The translations under genes were made by a program, and so were the position numbers. Positions 10,730 through 22,297 of a DNA stretch of 64,000 nucleotides are shown in pieces. The stretch covers positions 186,001 through 250,000 of the forward strand of contig NC_079883.1 of assembly GCF_029227915.1 (NCBI RefSeq), given 5' to 3'. Position 1 is the first letter of the stretch, and each line of letters begins with the position of its first letter. The notes below the pieces were generated by a model. That model saw only the letters and a list, made by a program, of their open reading frames with translations, ran no database searches and was not told the DNA's origin. Origin of the DNA: Hydractinia symbiolongicarpus. Its lineage: Eukaryota; Cnidaria; Hydrozoa; Anthoathecata; Hydractiniidae.

Positions 10730-13700
10730 ATGAAAACATTTTTGAAAACTACAAGTCTCATGCGTTTTAGTGGTAAAAAGATAATTTAAAAAATCGTTCT
10801 GGAAATGAGTTTATTCGCAGGGTACTTTCTTTGTATACTTTTGACTATACGGGCCGAGTCCGGGATTTACGGGAAATCGCGGGTTTTCGCTTGCCGGCGA
10901 TTAAACTTCCTTTATTCAGCGTCTTATCAAAAATGGAAACATTTTTGAAAACTACAAGTCTCGTGCGTTTTAGTGGTGAAAAGATAATTTAAAAAATCGT
11001 TCTGGAAATGAGTTTACTCGCAGGGTACTTTCTTTGTATACTTTTGACTATACGGGCCGAGCCCGGGATTTACGGAAAATCGCGGGTTTTCGTTTGCCGG
11101 CGATTAAACTTCTTTTATTCAGCGTCTCATCAAAAATGAAAACATTTTTGAAAACTACAAGTCTCATACGTTTTAGTGGTGAAAAAATAATTTAAAAAAT
11201 CGTTCGGGAAATGAGTTTCCCCCCTGGGTATTTTCTTTGTATACTTTTGACTATACGGGCCGAGTCCGGGATTTACGGGAAATCGCAGGTGTTCGTTTGC
11301 CGGCGATTAAACTTCTTTTATTCCGCATCTCATCAAAAATGAAAACATTTTTGAAAACTACAAGTCTCATGCGTTTTAGTGGTGAAAAGATAATATAAAA
11401 AATCGTTCTGGAAAGGAGTTTACTCACAGGGTACTTTCTTTGTATATACTCGACAATACGGGCCAATCGCGGGATTTACGGGAAATCGCAGGTTTTCATT
11501 TACCGGCGATTAAACTTCTTTTATTCAGCGTCTCATCAAAAATGAAAACATTTTTGAAAACTACAAGTCTCATGCGTTTTAGTGGTGAAAAGATAATATA
11601 AAAAATCGTTCTGGAAAGGAGTTTACTCACAGGTTACTTTCTTTGTATATACTCGACTATACGGGCCAATCGCGGGATTTACGGGAAATTGCAGGTTTTC
11701 ATTTACCGGCGATTAAACTTCTTTTATTCAGCGTCTCATCAAAAATGAAAACATTTTTGAAAACTGCAAGTCTCATGCGTTTTAGTGGTGAAAAGATAAT
11801 TTAAAAAATCGTTCTGGAAATGAGTTTACTCACAGGGTACTTTCTTTGTATATACTCGACTATACGGGCCAAGCACGGGATTTACGGGAAATCGCGGGTT
11901 TTCGTTTGCCGGAGATTAAACTTCTTTTATTCAGCGTCTCAACAAAAATGAAAACATTTTTGAAAACTACAAGTCTTATGCGTTTTAGTGGTGAAAAAAT
12001 AATTTAAAAAATCGTTCAAGAAATGAGTTTACTCACAGGGTACTTTCTTTGTATACATTCGACTATACGGGCCAAGCACGGGATTTACGGGAAATCGCAG
12101 GTTTTCGTTTGCCGGCCATTAAACTTCTTCTATTCAGCGTGTCATCAAAAATGAAAACATTTTTAAAAACTAAAAGTCCCATGCGTTTTAGTGGTGAAAA
12201 GATAATTTAAAAAATCGTTCGGGAAATGAGTTTACTCCCTGGGTACTTTATTTGTATACTTTTGACTATACGGGCCGAATCCGGGATTTACGGGAAATCG
12301 CGGGTTTTCGTTTGCCGGCGATTAAACTTCTTTTATTTCGCGTCTCATCAAAAATGAAAACATATTTGAAAACTACAAGTCTCATGCGTTTTAGTGGTGA
12401 AAAAATAATTTAAGAAATCGTTCGAGAAATGAGTTTACTCACAGGGTACTTTCTTTGTATACATTCGACTATAAGGGCCAAGCCGGGGATTTACGGGAAA
12501 TCGCGGGTTTTCGTTTGCCGGCGATTAAACTTCTTTCATTAAGCATCTCATTAAAACTGAAAACATTCCTGAAAACTACAAGTCTCTTGCGTTTTAGTGG
12601 TGAAAAAATCATTTAAAAAATCGTTCGGGAAATGAGTTCACTCCCTGTGTATTTTCTTTGTATACTTTTGACTATACGGGCCAAGCACGGGATTTACGGG
12701 AAATCGCGGGTTTTCGTTTGCCGGCGATTAAACTTCTTTTATTCAGCGTCTCATCAAAAATGAAAATATTTTTGCAAACTGCAAGTCTCTTGCGTTTTAG
12801 TGGTGAAAAAATAATTTAAAATATCGTTCGGGAAATGAGTTTACTCCCTGGGTATTTTCTTTGTATACTTTTGACTATACGGGCCAAGCACGGGATTTAC
12901 GGGAAATCGCGGGTTTTCGTTTGCCGGCGATTAAACTTCTTTTATTTAGCGTCTCATCAAAAATGAAAACATTTTTGAAAACTGCAAGTCTCATGCGTTT
13001 TAGTGGTGAAAAGATAATTTAAAAAATCGTTCTGGAAATGAGTTTACTCACAGGATACTTTCTTTGTATATACTCGATTATACGGGCCAAGCACGGGATT
13101 TACGGGAAATCGCGGGTTTTCGTTTGCCGGCGATTAAACTTCTTTTATTCAGCGTCTCATCAAAAATGAAAACATTTTTGAAAACTGCAAGTCTCATGCG
13201 TTTTAGTGGTGAAAAGATAATTTAAAAAATCGTTCTGGAAATGAGTTTACTCACAGGATACTTTCTTTGTATATACTCGACTATACGGGCCAAGCACGGG
13301 ATTTACGGAAAATCGCAGGTTTTCGTTTGCCGGCGATTAAACTTCTTTTATTCCGCGTCTCATCAAAAATGAAAACATTTTTGAAAACTACAAGTCTCAT
13401 GCGTTTTAGTGGTGAAAAGATAATTTAAAAAATCGTTCTGGAAATGAGTTTACTCACAGGGTACTTTCTTTGTATATACTCGATTATACGGGCCAAGCAC
13501 GGGATTTACGGGAAATCGCGGGTTTTCGTTTGCCGGAGATTAAACTTCTTTTATTCAGCGTCTCATCAAAAATGAAAACATTTTTGAAAACTACAAGTCT
13601 CATGCGTTTTAGTGGTGAAAAAATAATTTAAAAAATCGTTCGAGAAATGAGTTTACTCACAGGGTACTTTCTTTGTATACATTCGACTATAAGGGTCAAG

Positions 13701-13774
13701 CCCGGGATTTACGGGAATTCGCGGGTTTTCGTTTGCCGGCGATTAAACTTCTTTTATTCAGCGTCTCATCAAAA
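10730..13774 (+). repeat. Irregular satellite segment with S, T, D and E monomers
   Basis: Fifteen 203-bp monomers without a clear higher-order period. S and T recur at 11136-11541. A T-like monomer at 11542 repeats the unusual CCAATCGCGGG and TTTCATTTACCGG of the one before it, a single-monomer duplication. From 11745 monomers with TATATACTCGAC and GCCAAGCACGGG appear. The monomer at 12557 starts CTGAAAACATTCCTG and anticipates the next zone. No gene or foreign insertion is visible. Confidence 0.8.
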
Positions 13775-16700
13775 ATGAAAGCATTTTTGAAAACTACATG
13801 TCTCATGCGTTTTAGTGGTGAAAAGATAATTTAAAAAATCGTTCTGGAAATGAGTTTACTCACAGGGTACTTTCTTTGTATATACTCGACTATACGGGCC
13901 AAGCACGGGATTTACGGGAAATCGCGGGTTTTCGTTTGCCGGCGATTAAACTTCTTTTATTCAGCGTCTCATCAAAAATGAAAATATTTTTGAAAACTAC
14001 AAGTCTCTTGCGTTTTAGTGGTGAAAAAATAATTTAAAATATCGTTCGGGAAATGAGTTTACTCCCTGGGTATTTTCTTTGTATACTTTTGAATATACGG
14101 GCCAAGCACGGGATTTACGGGAAATCGCGGGTTTTCGTTTGCCGGCGATTAAACTTCTTTTATTTAGCGTCTCATCAAAAATGAAAACATTTTTGAAAAC
14201 TGCAAGTCTCATGCGTTTTAGTGGTGAAAAAATAATTTAAAAAATCGTTCGAGAAATGAGTTTACTCACAGGGTACTTTCTTTGTATACATTCGACTATA
14301 AGGGCCAAGCCCGGGATTTACGGGAAATCGCGGGTTTTCGTTTGCCGGCGATTAAACTTCTTTCATTAAGCGTCTCATTAAAACTGAAAACATTCCTGAA
14401 AACTACAAGTCTCATGCGTTTTAGTAGTGAAAAAATAATTTAAAAAATCGTTCGGGAAATGAGTTTACTCCCTGTGTATTTTCTTTGTATACTTTTGACT
14501 ATACGGGCCGAGTCCGGGATTTACGGGAATTCGCGGGTTTTCGTTTGCCGGCGATTAAACTTCTTTTATTCAGCGTCTCATCAAAAATGAAAGCATTTTT
14601 GAAAACTACATGTCTCATGCGTTTTAGTGGTGAAAAGATAATTTAAAAAATCGTTCTGGAAATGAGTTTACTCACAGGGTACTTTCTTTGTATATACTCG
14701 ACTATACGGGCCAAGCACGGGATTTACGGAAAATCGCGGGTTTTCGTTTGCCGGCGATTAAACTTCTTTTATTCAGCGTCTCATCAAAAATGAAAATATT
14801 TTTGAAAACTACAAGTCTCTTGCGTTTTAGTGGTGAAAAAATAATTTAAAATATCGTTCGGGAAATGAGTTTACTCCCTGGGTATTTTCTTTGTATACTT
14901 TTGACTATACGGGCCAAGCACGGGATTTACGGGAAATCGCGGGTTTTCGTTTGCCGGCGATTAAACTTCTTTTATTTAGCGTCTCATCAAAAATGAAAAC
15001 ATTTTTGAAAACTGCAAGTCTCAATCGTTTTAGTAGTGAAAAAATAATTTAAAAAATCGTTCGAGAAATGAGTTTACTCACAGGGTACTTTCTTTGTATA
15101 CATTCGACTATAAGGGCCAAGCCCGGGATTTACGGGAAATCGCGGGTTTTCGTTTGCCGGCGATTAAACTTCTTTCATTAAGCGTCTCATTAAAACTGAA
15201 AACATTCCTGAAAACTACAAGTCTCATGCGTTTTAGTAGTGAAAAAATAATTTAAAAAATCGTTCGGGAAATGAGTTTACTCCCTGTGTATTTTCTTTGT
15301 ATACTTTTGACTATACGGGCCGAGTCCGGGATTTACGGGAATTCGCGGGTTTTCGTTTGCCGGCGTTTAAACTTCTTTTCTTCAGCGTCTCATCAAAAAT
15401 GAAAGCATTTTTGAAAACTACATGTCTCATGCGTTTTAGTGGTGAAAAGATAATTTAAAAAATCGTTCTGGAAATGAGTTTACTCACAGGGTACTTTCTT
15501 TGTATATACTCGACTATACGGGCCAAGCACGGGATTTACGGGAAATCGCGGGTTTTCGTTTGCCGGCGATTAAACTTCTTTTATTCAGCGTCTCATCAAA
15601 AATGAAAATATTTTTGAAAACTACAAGTCTCTTGCGTTTTAGTGGTGAAAAAATAATTTAAAATATCGTTCGGGAAATGAGTTTACTCCCTGGGTATTTT
15701 CTTTGTATACTTTTGACTATACGGGCCAAGCACGGGATTTACGGGAAATCGCGGGTTTTCGTTTGCCGGCGATTAAACTTCTTTTATTTAGCGTCTCATC
15801 AAAAATGAAAACATTTTTGAAAACTGCAAGTCTCATGCGTTTTAGTGGTGAAAAAATAATTTAAAATATCGTTCGGGAAATGAGTTTACTCCCTGGGTAT
15901 TTTCTTTGTATACTTTTGACTATACGGGCCAAGCACAGGATTTACGGGAAATCGCGGGTTTTCGTTTGCCGGCGATTAAACTTCTTTTATTTAGCGTCTC
16001 ATCAAAAATGAAAACATTTTTGAAAACTTCAAGTCTCATGCGTTTTAGTGGTGAAAAAATAATTTAAAAAATCGTTCGAGAAATGAGTTTACTCACAGGG
16101 TACTTTCTTTGTATACATTCGACTATAAGGGCCAAGCCCGGGATGTACGGGAAATCGCGGGTTGTCGTTTGCCGGCGATTAAACTTCTTTCATTAAGCGT
16201 CTCATTAAAACTGAAAACATTCCTGAAAACTACAAGTCTCATGCGTTTTAGTAGTGAAAAAATAATTTAAAAAATCGTTCGGGAAATGAGTTTACTCCCT
16301 GTTTATTTTCTTTGTATACTTTTGACTATACGGGCCGAGTCCGGGATTTACGGGAATTCGCGGGTTTTTGTTTGCCGGCGATTAAACTTCTTTTATTCAG
16401 CGTCTCATCAAAAATGAAAGCATTTTTGAAAACTACATGTCTCATGCGTTTTAGTGGTAAAAAGATAATTTAAAAAATCGTTCTGGAAATGAGTTTACTC
16501 ACAGGGTACTTTCTTTGTATATACTCGACTATACGGGCCAAGCACGGGATTTACGGGAAATCGCGGGTTTTCGTTTGCCGGCGATTAAACTTCTTTTATT
16601 CAGCGTCTCATCAAAAATGAAAATATTTTTGAAAACTACAAGTCTCTTGCGTTTTAGTGGTGAAAAAATAATTTAAAATATCGTTCGGGAAATGAGTTTA

Positions 16701-16819
16701 CTCCCTGGGTATTTTCTTTGTATACTTTTGACTATACGGGCCAAGCACGGGATTTACGGGAAATCGCGGTTTTTCGTTTGCCGGCGATTAAACTTCTTTT
16801 ATTTAGCGTCTCATCAAAA
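13775..16819 (+). repeat. 812-bp 4-mer HOR with one 5-mer copy
   Basis: The marker monomer GAAAGCATTTTTG with CTACATGTCTC starts at 13775, 14587, 15399 and 16414, spacings of 812, 812 and 1015 bp. The order is marker, ATGAAAATATTTTTG monomer (AATATCGTTCGGG), CTGCAAG or E-like monomer (CATTCGACTATAAGGG), then CTGAAAACATTCCTG monomer (CCTGTGTATT or CCTGTTTATT). The third copy has an extra CTCATGCG monomer near 15805, making it a 5-mer. The series ends after two monomers of the fourth copy. Confidence 0.88.
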
Positions 16820-18443
16820 ATGAAAACATTTTTGAAAACTGCAAGTCTCATGCGTTTTAGTGGTGAAAAGATAATTTAAAAAATCGTTCTGGAAATGAGT
16901 TTACTCAGAGGATACTTTCTTTGTATATACTCGATTATACGGGCCAAGTACGGGATTTACGGGAAATCGCGGGTTTTCGTTTGCCGGCGATTAAACTTCT
17001 TTTATTTAGCGTCTCATCAAAAATGAAAACATTTTTGAAAACTGCAAGTCTCATGCGTTTTAGTGGTGAAAAGATAATTTAAAAAATCGTTCTGGAAATG
17101 AGTTTACTCACAGAATACTTTCTTTGTATATACTCGATTATACGGGCCAAGCACGGGATTAACGGGAAATCGCGGGTTTTCGTTTGCCGGCGATTAAACT
17201 TCTTTTATTCAGCGTTTCATCAAGAATGAAAAATTTTTTGAAAACTGCAAGTCTCATGCGTTTTAGTGGTGAAAAGATAATTTAAAAAATCGTTCTGGAA
17301 ATGAGTTTACTCACAGGATACTTTCTTTGTATATACTCGACTATACGGGCCAAGCACGGGATTTACGGAAAATAGCAGGTTTTCGTTTGCCGGCGATTAA
17401 ACTTCTTTTATTTCGCGTTTCATCAAAAATGAAAACATTTTTGAAAACTACAAGTCCCATGCGTTTTAGTGGTGAAAAGATAATTTAAAAAATCGTTCTG
17501 GAAATGAGTTTACTCACAGGGTACTTTTTTTGTATATACTCGATTATACGGGCCAAGCACGGGATTTACGGGAAATCGCGGGTTTTCGTTTGCCGGAGAT
17601 TAAACTTCTTTTATTCAGCGTCTCATCAAAAATGAAAACATTTTTGAAAACTACAAGTCTTATGCGTTTTAGTGGTGAAAAAATAATTTAAAAAATCGTT
17701 CGGGAAATGAGTTTACTCACAGGGTACTTTCTTTGTATACCTTCGACTATACGAGCCAAGCACGGGATTTACGGGAAATCGCGGGTTTTCGTTTGCCGGC
17801 GATTAAACTTCTTCTATTCAGCGTGTCATCAAAAATGAAAACATTTTTGAAGACTACAAGTCCCATGCGTTTTAGTGGTGAAAAGATAATTTAACAAATC
17901 GTTCAGGAAATGAGTTTACTCCATGGGTACTTTATTTGTATACTTTTGACTATAAGGGCCGAATCCGGGATTTCAGGGAAATCGCGGGTTTTCGTTTGCC
18001 GGCAATTAAACATCTTTTATGCGGCGTCTCATCATAAATGAAAACATTTTTGAAAACTACAAGTCTCATGCGTTTTAGTGGTAAAAAGATAATTTAAAAA
18101 ATCGTTCTGGAAATGAGTTTACTCCCTGGGTATTTTCTTTGTATACATTTGACTATACGGGCCGAGTCCGGGATTTACGGGATTTCGCGGGTTTTCGTTT
18201 GCCGGCGATTAAACTTCTTTTATTACGCGTCTCATCAAAAATGAAAACATTTTTGAAAACTACAAGTCTCATGCGTTTTAGTGGTGAAAAGATAACTTAA
18301 AAAATGGTTCTGGAAATGAGTTTACTCGCAGGGTACTTTCTTTGTATATACTCGACTATACGGGCCGAGTCCGGGATTTACGGGAAATCGCGGGTTTTCG
18401 TTTGCCGGCGATTAAACTTCTTTTATTTCGCGTCTCATCAAAA
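16820..18443 (+). repeat. Irregular segment with K, L, M, N and I monomers
   Basis: Eight monomers carrying CAGAGGATAC (K), CACAGAATAC (L), CACAGGATAC (M), TATACCTTCGAC (N) and CCATGGGTACTTTATTT (I). The same types recur in similar order around 20267-22300 and 25545-26300, and the I type followed by AACTTAAAAAATGG recurs near 30300-30700, 36180-36600 and 38010-38400. This looks like an older version of those units; many private changes mark it (for example ATCATAAATG near 18035). Confidence 0.75.
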
Positions 18444-19658
18444 ATGAAAACATATTTAAAAACTACAAGTCTCATGCGTTTTAGTGGTGAAAAAATAATA
18501 TAAAAAATCGTTCGAGAAATGAGTTTACTCACAGGGTACTTTCTTTGTATACATTCGACTATACGGGCCAAGCCCGGGATTTACGGGAAATCGCGGGTTT
18601 TCGTTTGCCGGCGATTAAACTTCTTTTATTAAGCGTCTCATTAAAAATGAAAACATTCCTGAAAACTACAAGTCTCATGCGTTTTAGTGGTGAAAAAATA
18701 ATTTAAAAAATCGTTCGGGAAATGAGTTTACTCCCTGTGTATTTTCTTTGTATACTTTTGACTATACGGGCCGAGTCCGGGATTTACGGGAATTCGCGGG
18801 TTTTCGTTTGCCGGCGATTAAACTTTTTTATTCAGCGTCTCATCAAAAATGAAAGCATTTTTGAAAACTACAAGTCTCATGCGTTTTAGTGGTGAAAAGA
18901 TAATTTAAAAATCGTTCGGGAAATGAGTTTACTCTCAGGGTACTTTCTTTGTATACATTCGACTATACGGGCCAAGCCCGGGATTTACAGGAAATCGCGG
19001 GTTTTCGTTTGCTGGCGATTAAACTTCTTTTATTTCGCGTCTCATCAAAAATGAAAACATATTTAAAAACTACAAGTCTCATGCGTTTTAGTGGTGAAAA
19101 AATAATTTAAAAAATCGTTCGAGAAATGAGTTTACTCACAGGGTACTTTCTTTGTATACATTCGACTATACGGGCCAAGCCCGGGATTTACGGGAAATCG
19201 CGGGTTTTCGTTTGCCGGCGATTAAACGTCTTTTATTAAGCGTCTCATTAAAAATGAAAACATTCCTGAAAACTACAAGTCTCATGCGTTTTAGTGGTGA
19301 AAAAATAATTTAAAAAATCGTTCGGGAAATGAGTTTACTCCCTGTGTATTTTCTTTGTATACTTTTGACTATACGGGCCGAGTCCGGGATTTACGGGAAT
19401 TCGCGGGTTTTCGTTTGCCGGCGATTAAACTTCTTTTATTCAGCGTCTCATCAAAAATGAAAGCATTTTTGAAAACTACAAGTCTCATGCGTTTTAGTGG
19501 TGAAAAGATAATTTAAAAATCGTTCGGGAAATGAGTTTACTCTCAGGGTACTTTCTTTGTATACATTCGACTATACGGGCCAAGCCCGGGATTTACAGGA
19601 AATCGCGGGTTTTCGTTTGCTGGCGATTAAACTTCTTTTATTCAGCGTCTCATCAAAA
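18444..19658 (+). repeat. 3-mer tandem duplication (E-F-G)
   Basis: E (CATATTTAAAAAC), F (CATTCCTG, CCTGTGTATT) and G (GAAAGCATTTTTG, CTCTCAGGG) at 18444-19050 are repeated at 19051-19658. The first copy is 607 bp and the second 608 bp, because F in copy 1 has also lost one T in its T-rich tract (AACTTTTTTATT near 18822) and both G monomers are 202 bp. Confidence 0.85.
18849..19050 (+). repeat. 202-bp G marker monomer, first of ten
   Basis: G carries TTTAAAAATCG in place of TTTAAAAAATCG (one A lost), plus GAAAGCATTTTTG, CTCTCAGGG, TTTACAGGAAATC and TTTGCTGGCG. Copies start at 18849, 19457, 22704, 31229, 33461, 37114, 38940, 43405, 47058 and 48884. Each follows an F monomer and precedes a monomer starting GTGAAAAC with GTAAAAAAATAAT, so G tags a multi-monomer cassette. 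Confidence 0.9.
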
Positions 19659-22297
19659 GTGAAAACATTTTTGAAAACTACAAGTCTCTTGCGTTTTAGT
19701 GGTAAAAAAATAATTTAAAAAATCGTTTGGGAAATGAGTTTATTCCCTGGGTACTTTCTTTGTATACTTTTGACTATACGGGCCGAGTCCGGGATTTACG
19801 GGAAATCGCGGGTTTTCGTTTGCCGGCGATTAAACATCTTTTATTCTGCGTCTCATCAAAAGTGAAAACATTTTTGAAAACTACAAGTCTCATGCGTTTT
19901 AGTGGTGAAAAGATAATTTAAAAAATCGTTCTGGAAATGAGTTTACTCCCTGGGTATTTTCTTTGTATACTTTTCACTATACGGGCCGAGTCCGGGATTT
20001 ACGGGAATTCGCGGGTTTTCGTTTGTCGGCGATTAAACTTCTTTTATTCAGCGTCTCATCAAAAATGAAAACATTTTTGAAAACTACAAGTCTCGTGCGT
20101 TTTAGTAGTGAAAAGATAATTTAAAAAATCGTTCTTGAAATGAGTTTACTCCCTGGGTATTTTCTTTGTATACTTTTGACTATACGGGCCGAGTCCGGGA
20201 TTTACGGGAAATCGCGGGTTTTCGTTTGCCGGCGATTAAACATCTTTTATTCTGCGTCTCATCAAAAGTGAAAACATTTTTGAAAACTACAAGTCTCATG
20301 CGTTTTAGTGGTGAAAAGATAATTTAAAAAATCGTTCTGGAAATGAGTTTACTCAGAGGATACTTTCTTTGTATATACTCGATTATACGGGCCAAGTACG
20401 GGATTTACGGGAAATCGCGGGTTTTCGTTTGCCGGCGATTAAACTTCTTTTATTTAGCGTCTCATCAAAAGTGAAAACATTTTTGAAAACTACAAGTCTC
20501 TTGCGTTTTAGTGGTAAAAAAATAATTTAAAAAATCGTTTGGGAAATGAGTTTATTCCCTGGGTACTTTCTTTGTATATACTCGATTATACGGGCCAAGC
20601 ACGGGATTTACGGGAAATCGCGGGTTTTCGTTTGCCGGCGATTAAACTTCTTTTATTCAGCGTTTCATCAAAAATGAAAAAATTTTTGAAAATTGCAAGT
20701 CTCATGCGTTTTAGTGGTGAAAAGATAATTTAAAAAATCGTTCTGGAAATGAGTTTACTCACAGGATACTTTCTTTGTATATACTCGACTATACGGGCCA
20801 AGCACGGGATTTACGGAAAATAGCAGGTTTTCGTTTGCCGGCGATTAAACTTCTTTTATTCCGCGTCTCATCAAAAATGAAAACATTTTTGAAAACTACA
20901 AGTCTCATGCGTTTTAGTGGTGAAAAAATAATTTAAAAAATCGTTCGGGAAATGAGTTTACTCACAGGGTACTTTCTTTGTATACCTTCGACTATACGGG
21001 CCAAGCACGGGATTTACGGGAAATCGCGGGTTTTCGTTTGCCGGCGATTAAACTTCTTTTATTTAGCGTCTCATCAAAAATGAAAACATTTTTGAAAACT
21101 GCAAGTCTCATGCGTTTTAGTGGTGAAAAGATAATTTAAAAAATCGTTCTGGAAATGAGTTTACTCCCTGGGTATTTTCTTTGTATACTTTTCACTATAC
21201 GGGCCGAGTCCGGGATTTACGGGAATTCGCGGGTTTTCGTTTGTCGGCGATTAAACTTCTTTTATTCAGCGTCTCATCAAAAATGAAAACATTTTTGAAA
21301 ACTACAAGTCTCGTGCGTTTTAGTGGTGAAAAGATAATTTAAAAAATCGTTCTTGAAATGAGTTTACTCCCTGGGTATTTTCTTTGTATACTTTTGACTA
21401 TACGGGCCAAGTCCGGGATTTACGGGAAATCGCGGGTTTTCGTTTGCCGGCGATTAAACATCTTTTATTCTGCGTCTCATCAAAAGTGAAAACATTTTTG
21501 AAAACTACAAGTCTCATGCGTTTTAGTGGTGAAAAGATAATTTAAAAAATCGTTCTGGAAATGAGTTTACTCAGAGGATACTTTCTTTGTATATACTCGA
21601 TTATACGGGCCAAGTACGGGATTTACGGGAAATCGCGGGTTTTCGTTTGCCGGCGATTAAACTTCTTTTATTTAGCGTCTCATCAAAAATGAAAACATTT
21701 TTGAAAACTGCAAGTCTCATGCGTTTTAGTGGTGAAAAGATAATTTAAAAAATCGTTCTGGAAATGAGTTTACTCACAGAATACTTTCTTTGTATATACT
21801 CGATTATACGGGCCAAGCACGGGATTTACGGGAAATCGCGGGTTTTCGTTTGCCGGCGATTAAACTTCTTTTATTCAGCGTTTCATCAAAAATGAAAAAA
21901 TTTTTGAAAATTGCAAGTCTCATGCGTTTTAGTGGTGAAAAGATAATTTAAAAAATCGTTCTGGAAATGAGTTTACTCACAGGATACTTTCTTTGTATAT
22001 ACTCGACTATACGGGCCAAGCACGGGATTTACGGAAAATAGCAGGTTTTCGTTTGCCGGCGATTAAACTTCTTTTATTCCGCGTCTCATCAAAAATGAAA
22101 ACATTTTTGAAAACTACAAGTCTCATGCGTTTTAGTGGTGAAAAAATAATTTAAAAAATCGTTTGGGAAATGAGTTTACTCACAGGGTACTTTCTTTGTA
22201 TACCTTCGACTATACGGGCCAAGCACGGGATTTACTGGAAATCGCGGGTTTTCGTTTGCCGGCGATTAAACTTATTTTATTTAGCGTCTCATCAAAA
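19051..22297 (+). repeat. 3247-bp 16-mer tandem duplication, copy 1
   Basis: Sixteen monomers, one of them the 202-bp G type, repeated directly at 22298-25544. Every private change I compared is shared, for example TTTACTGGAAATC, CTTATTTTATTT, GTAGTGAAAAG and GCCAAGTCCGGG, and I found no difference inside the unit. A smaller 1218-bp repeat (TTTTCACTATAC at 19971 and 21189) lies within it, so the 16-mer was built from an older 6-mer duplication. The left break lies within about 20 bp of 19051. Confidence 0.9.
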
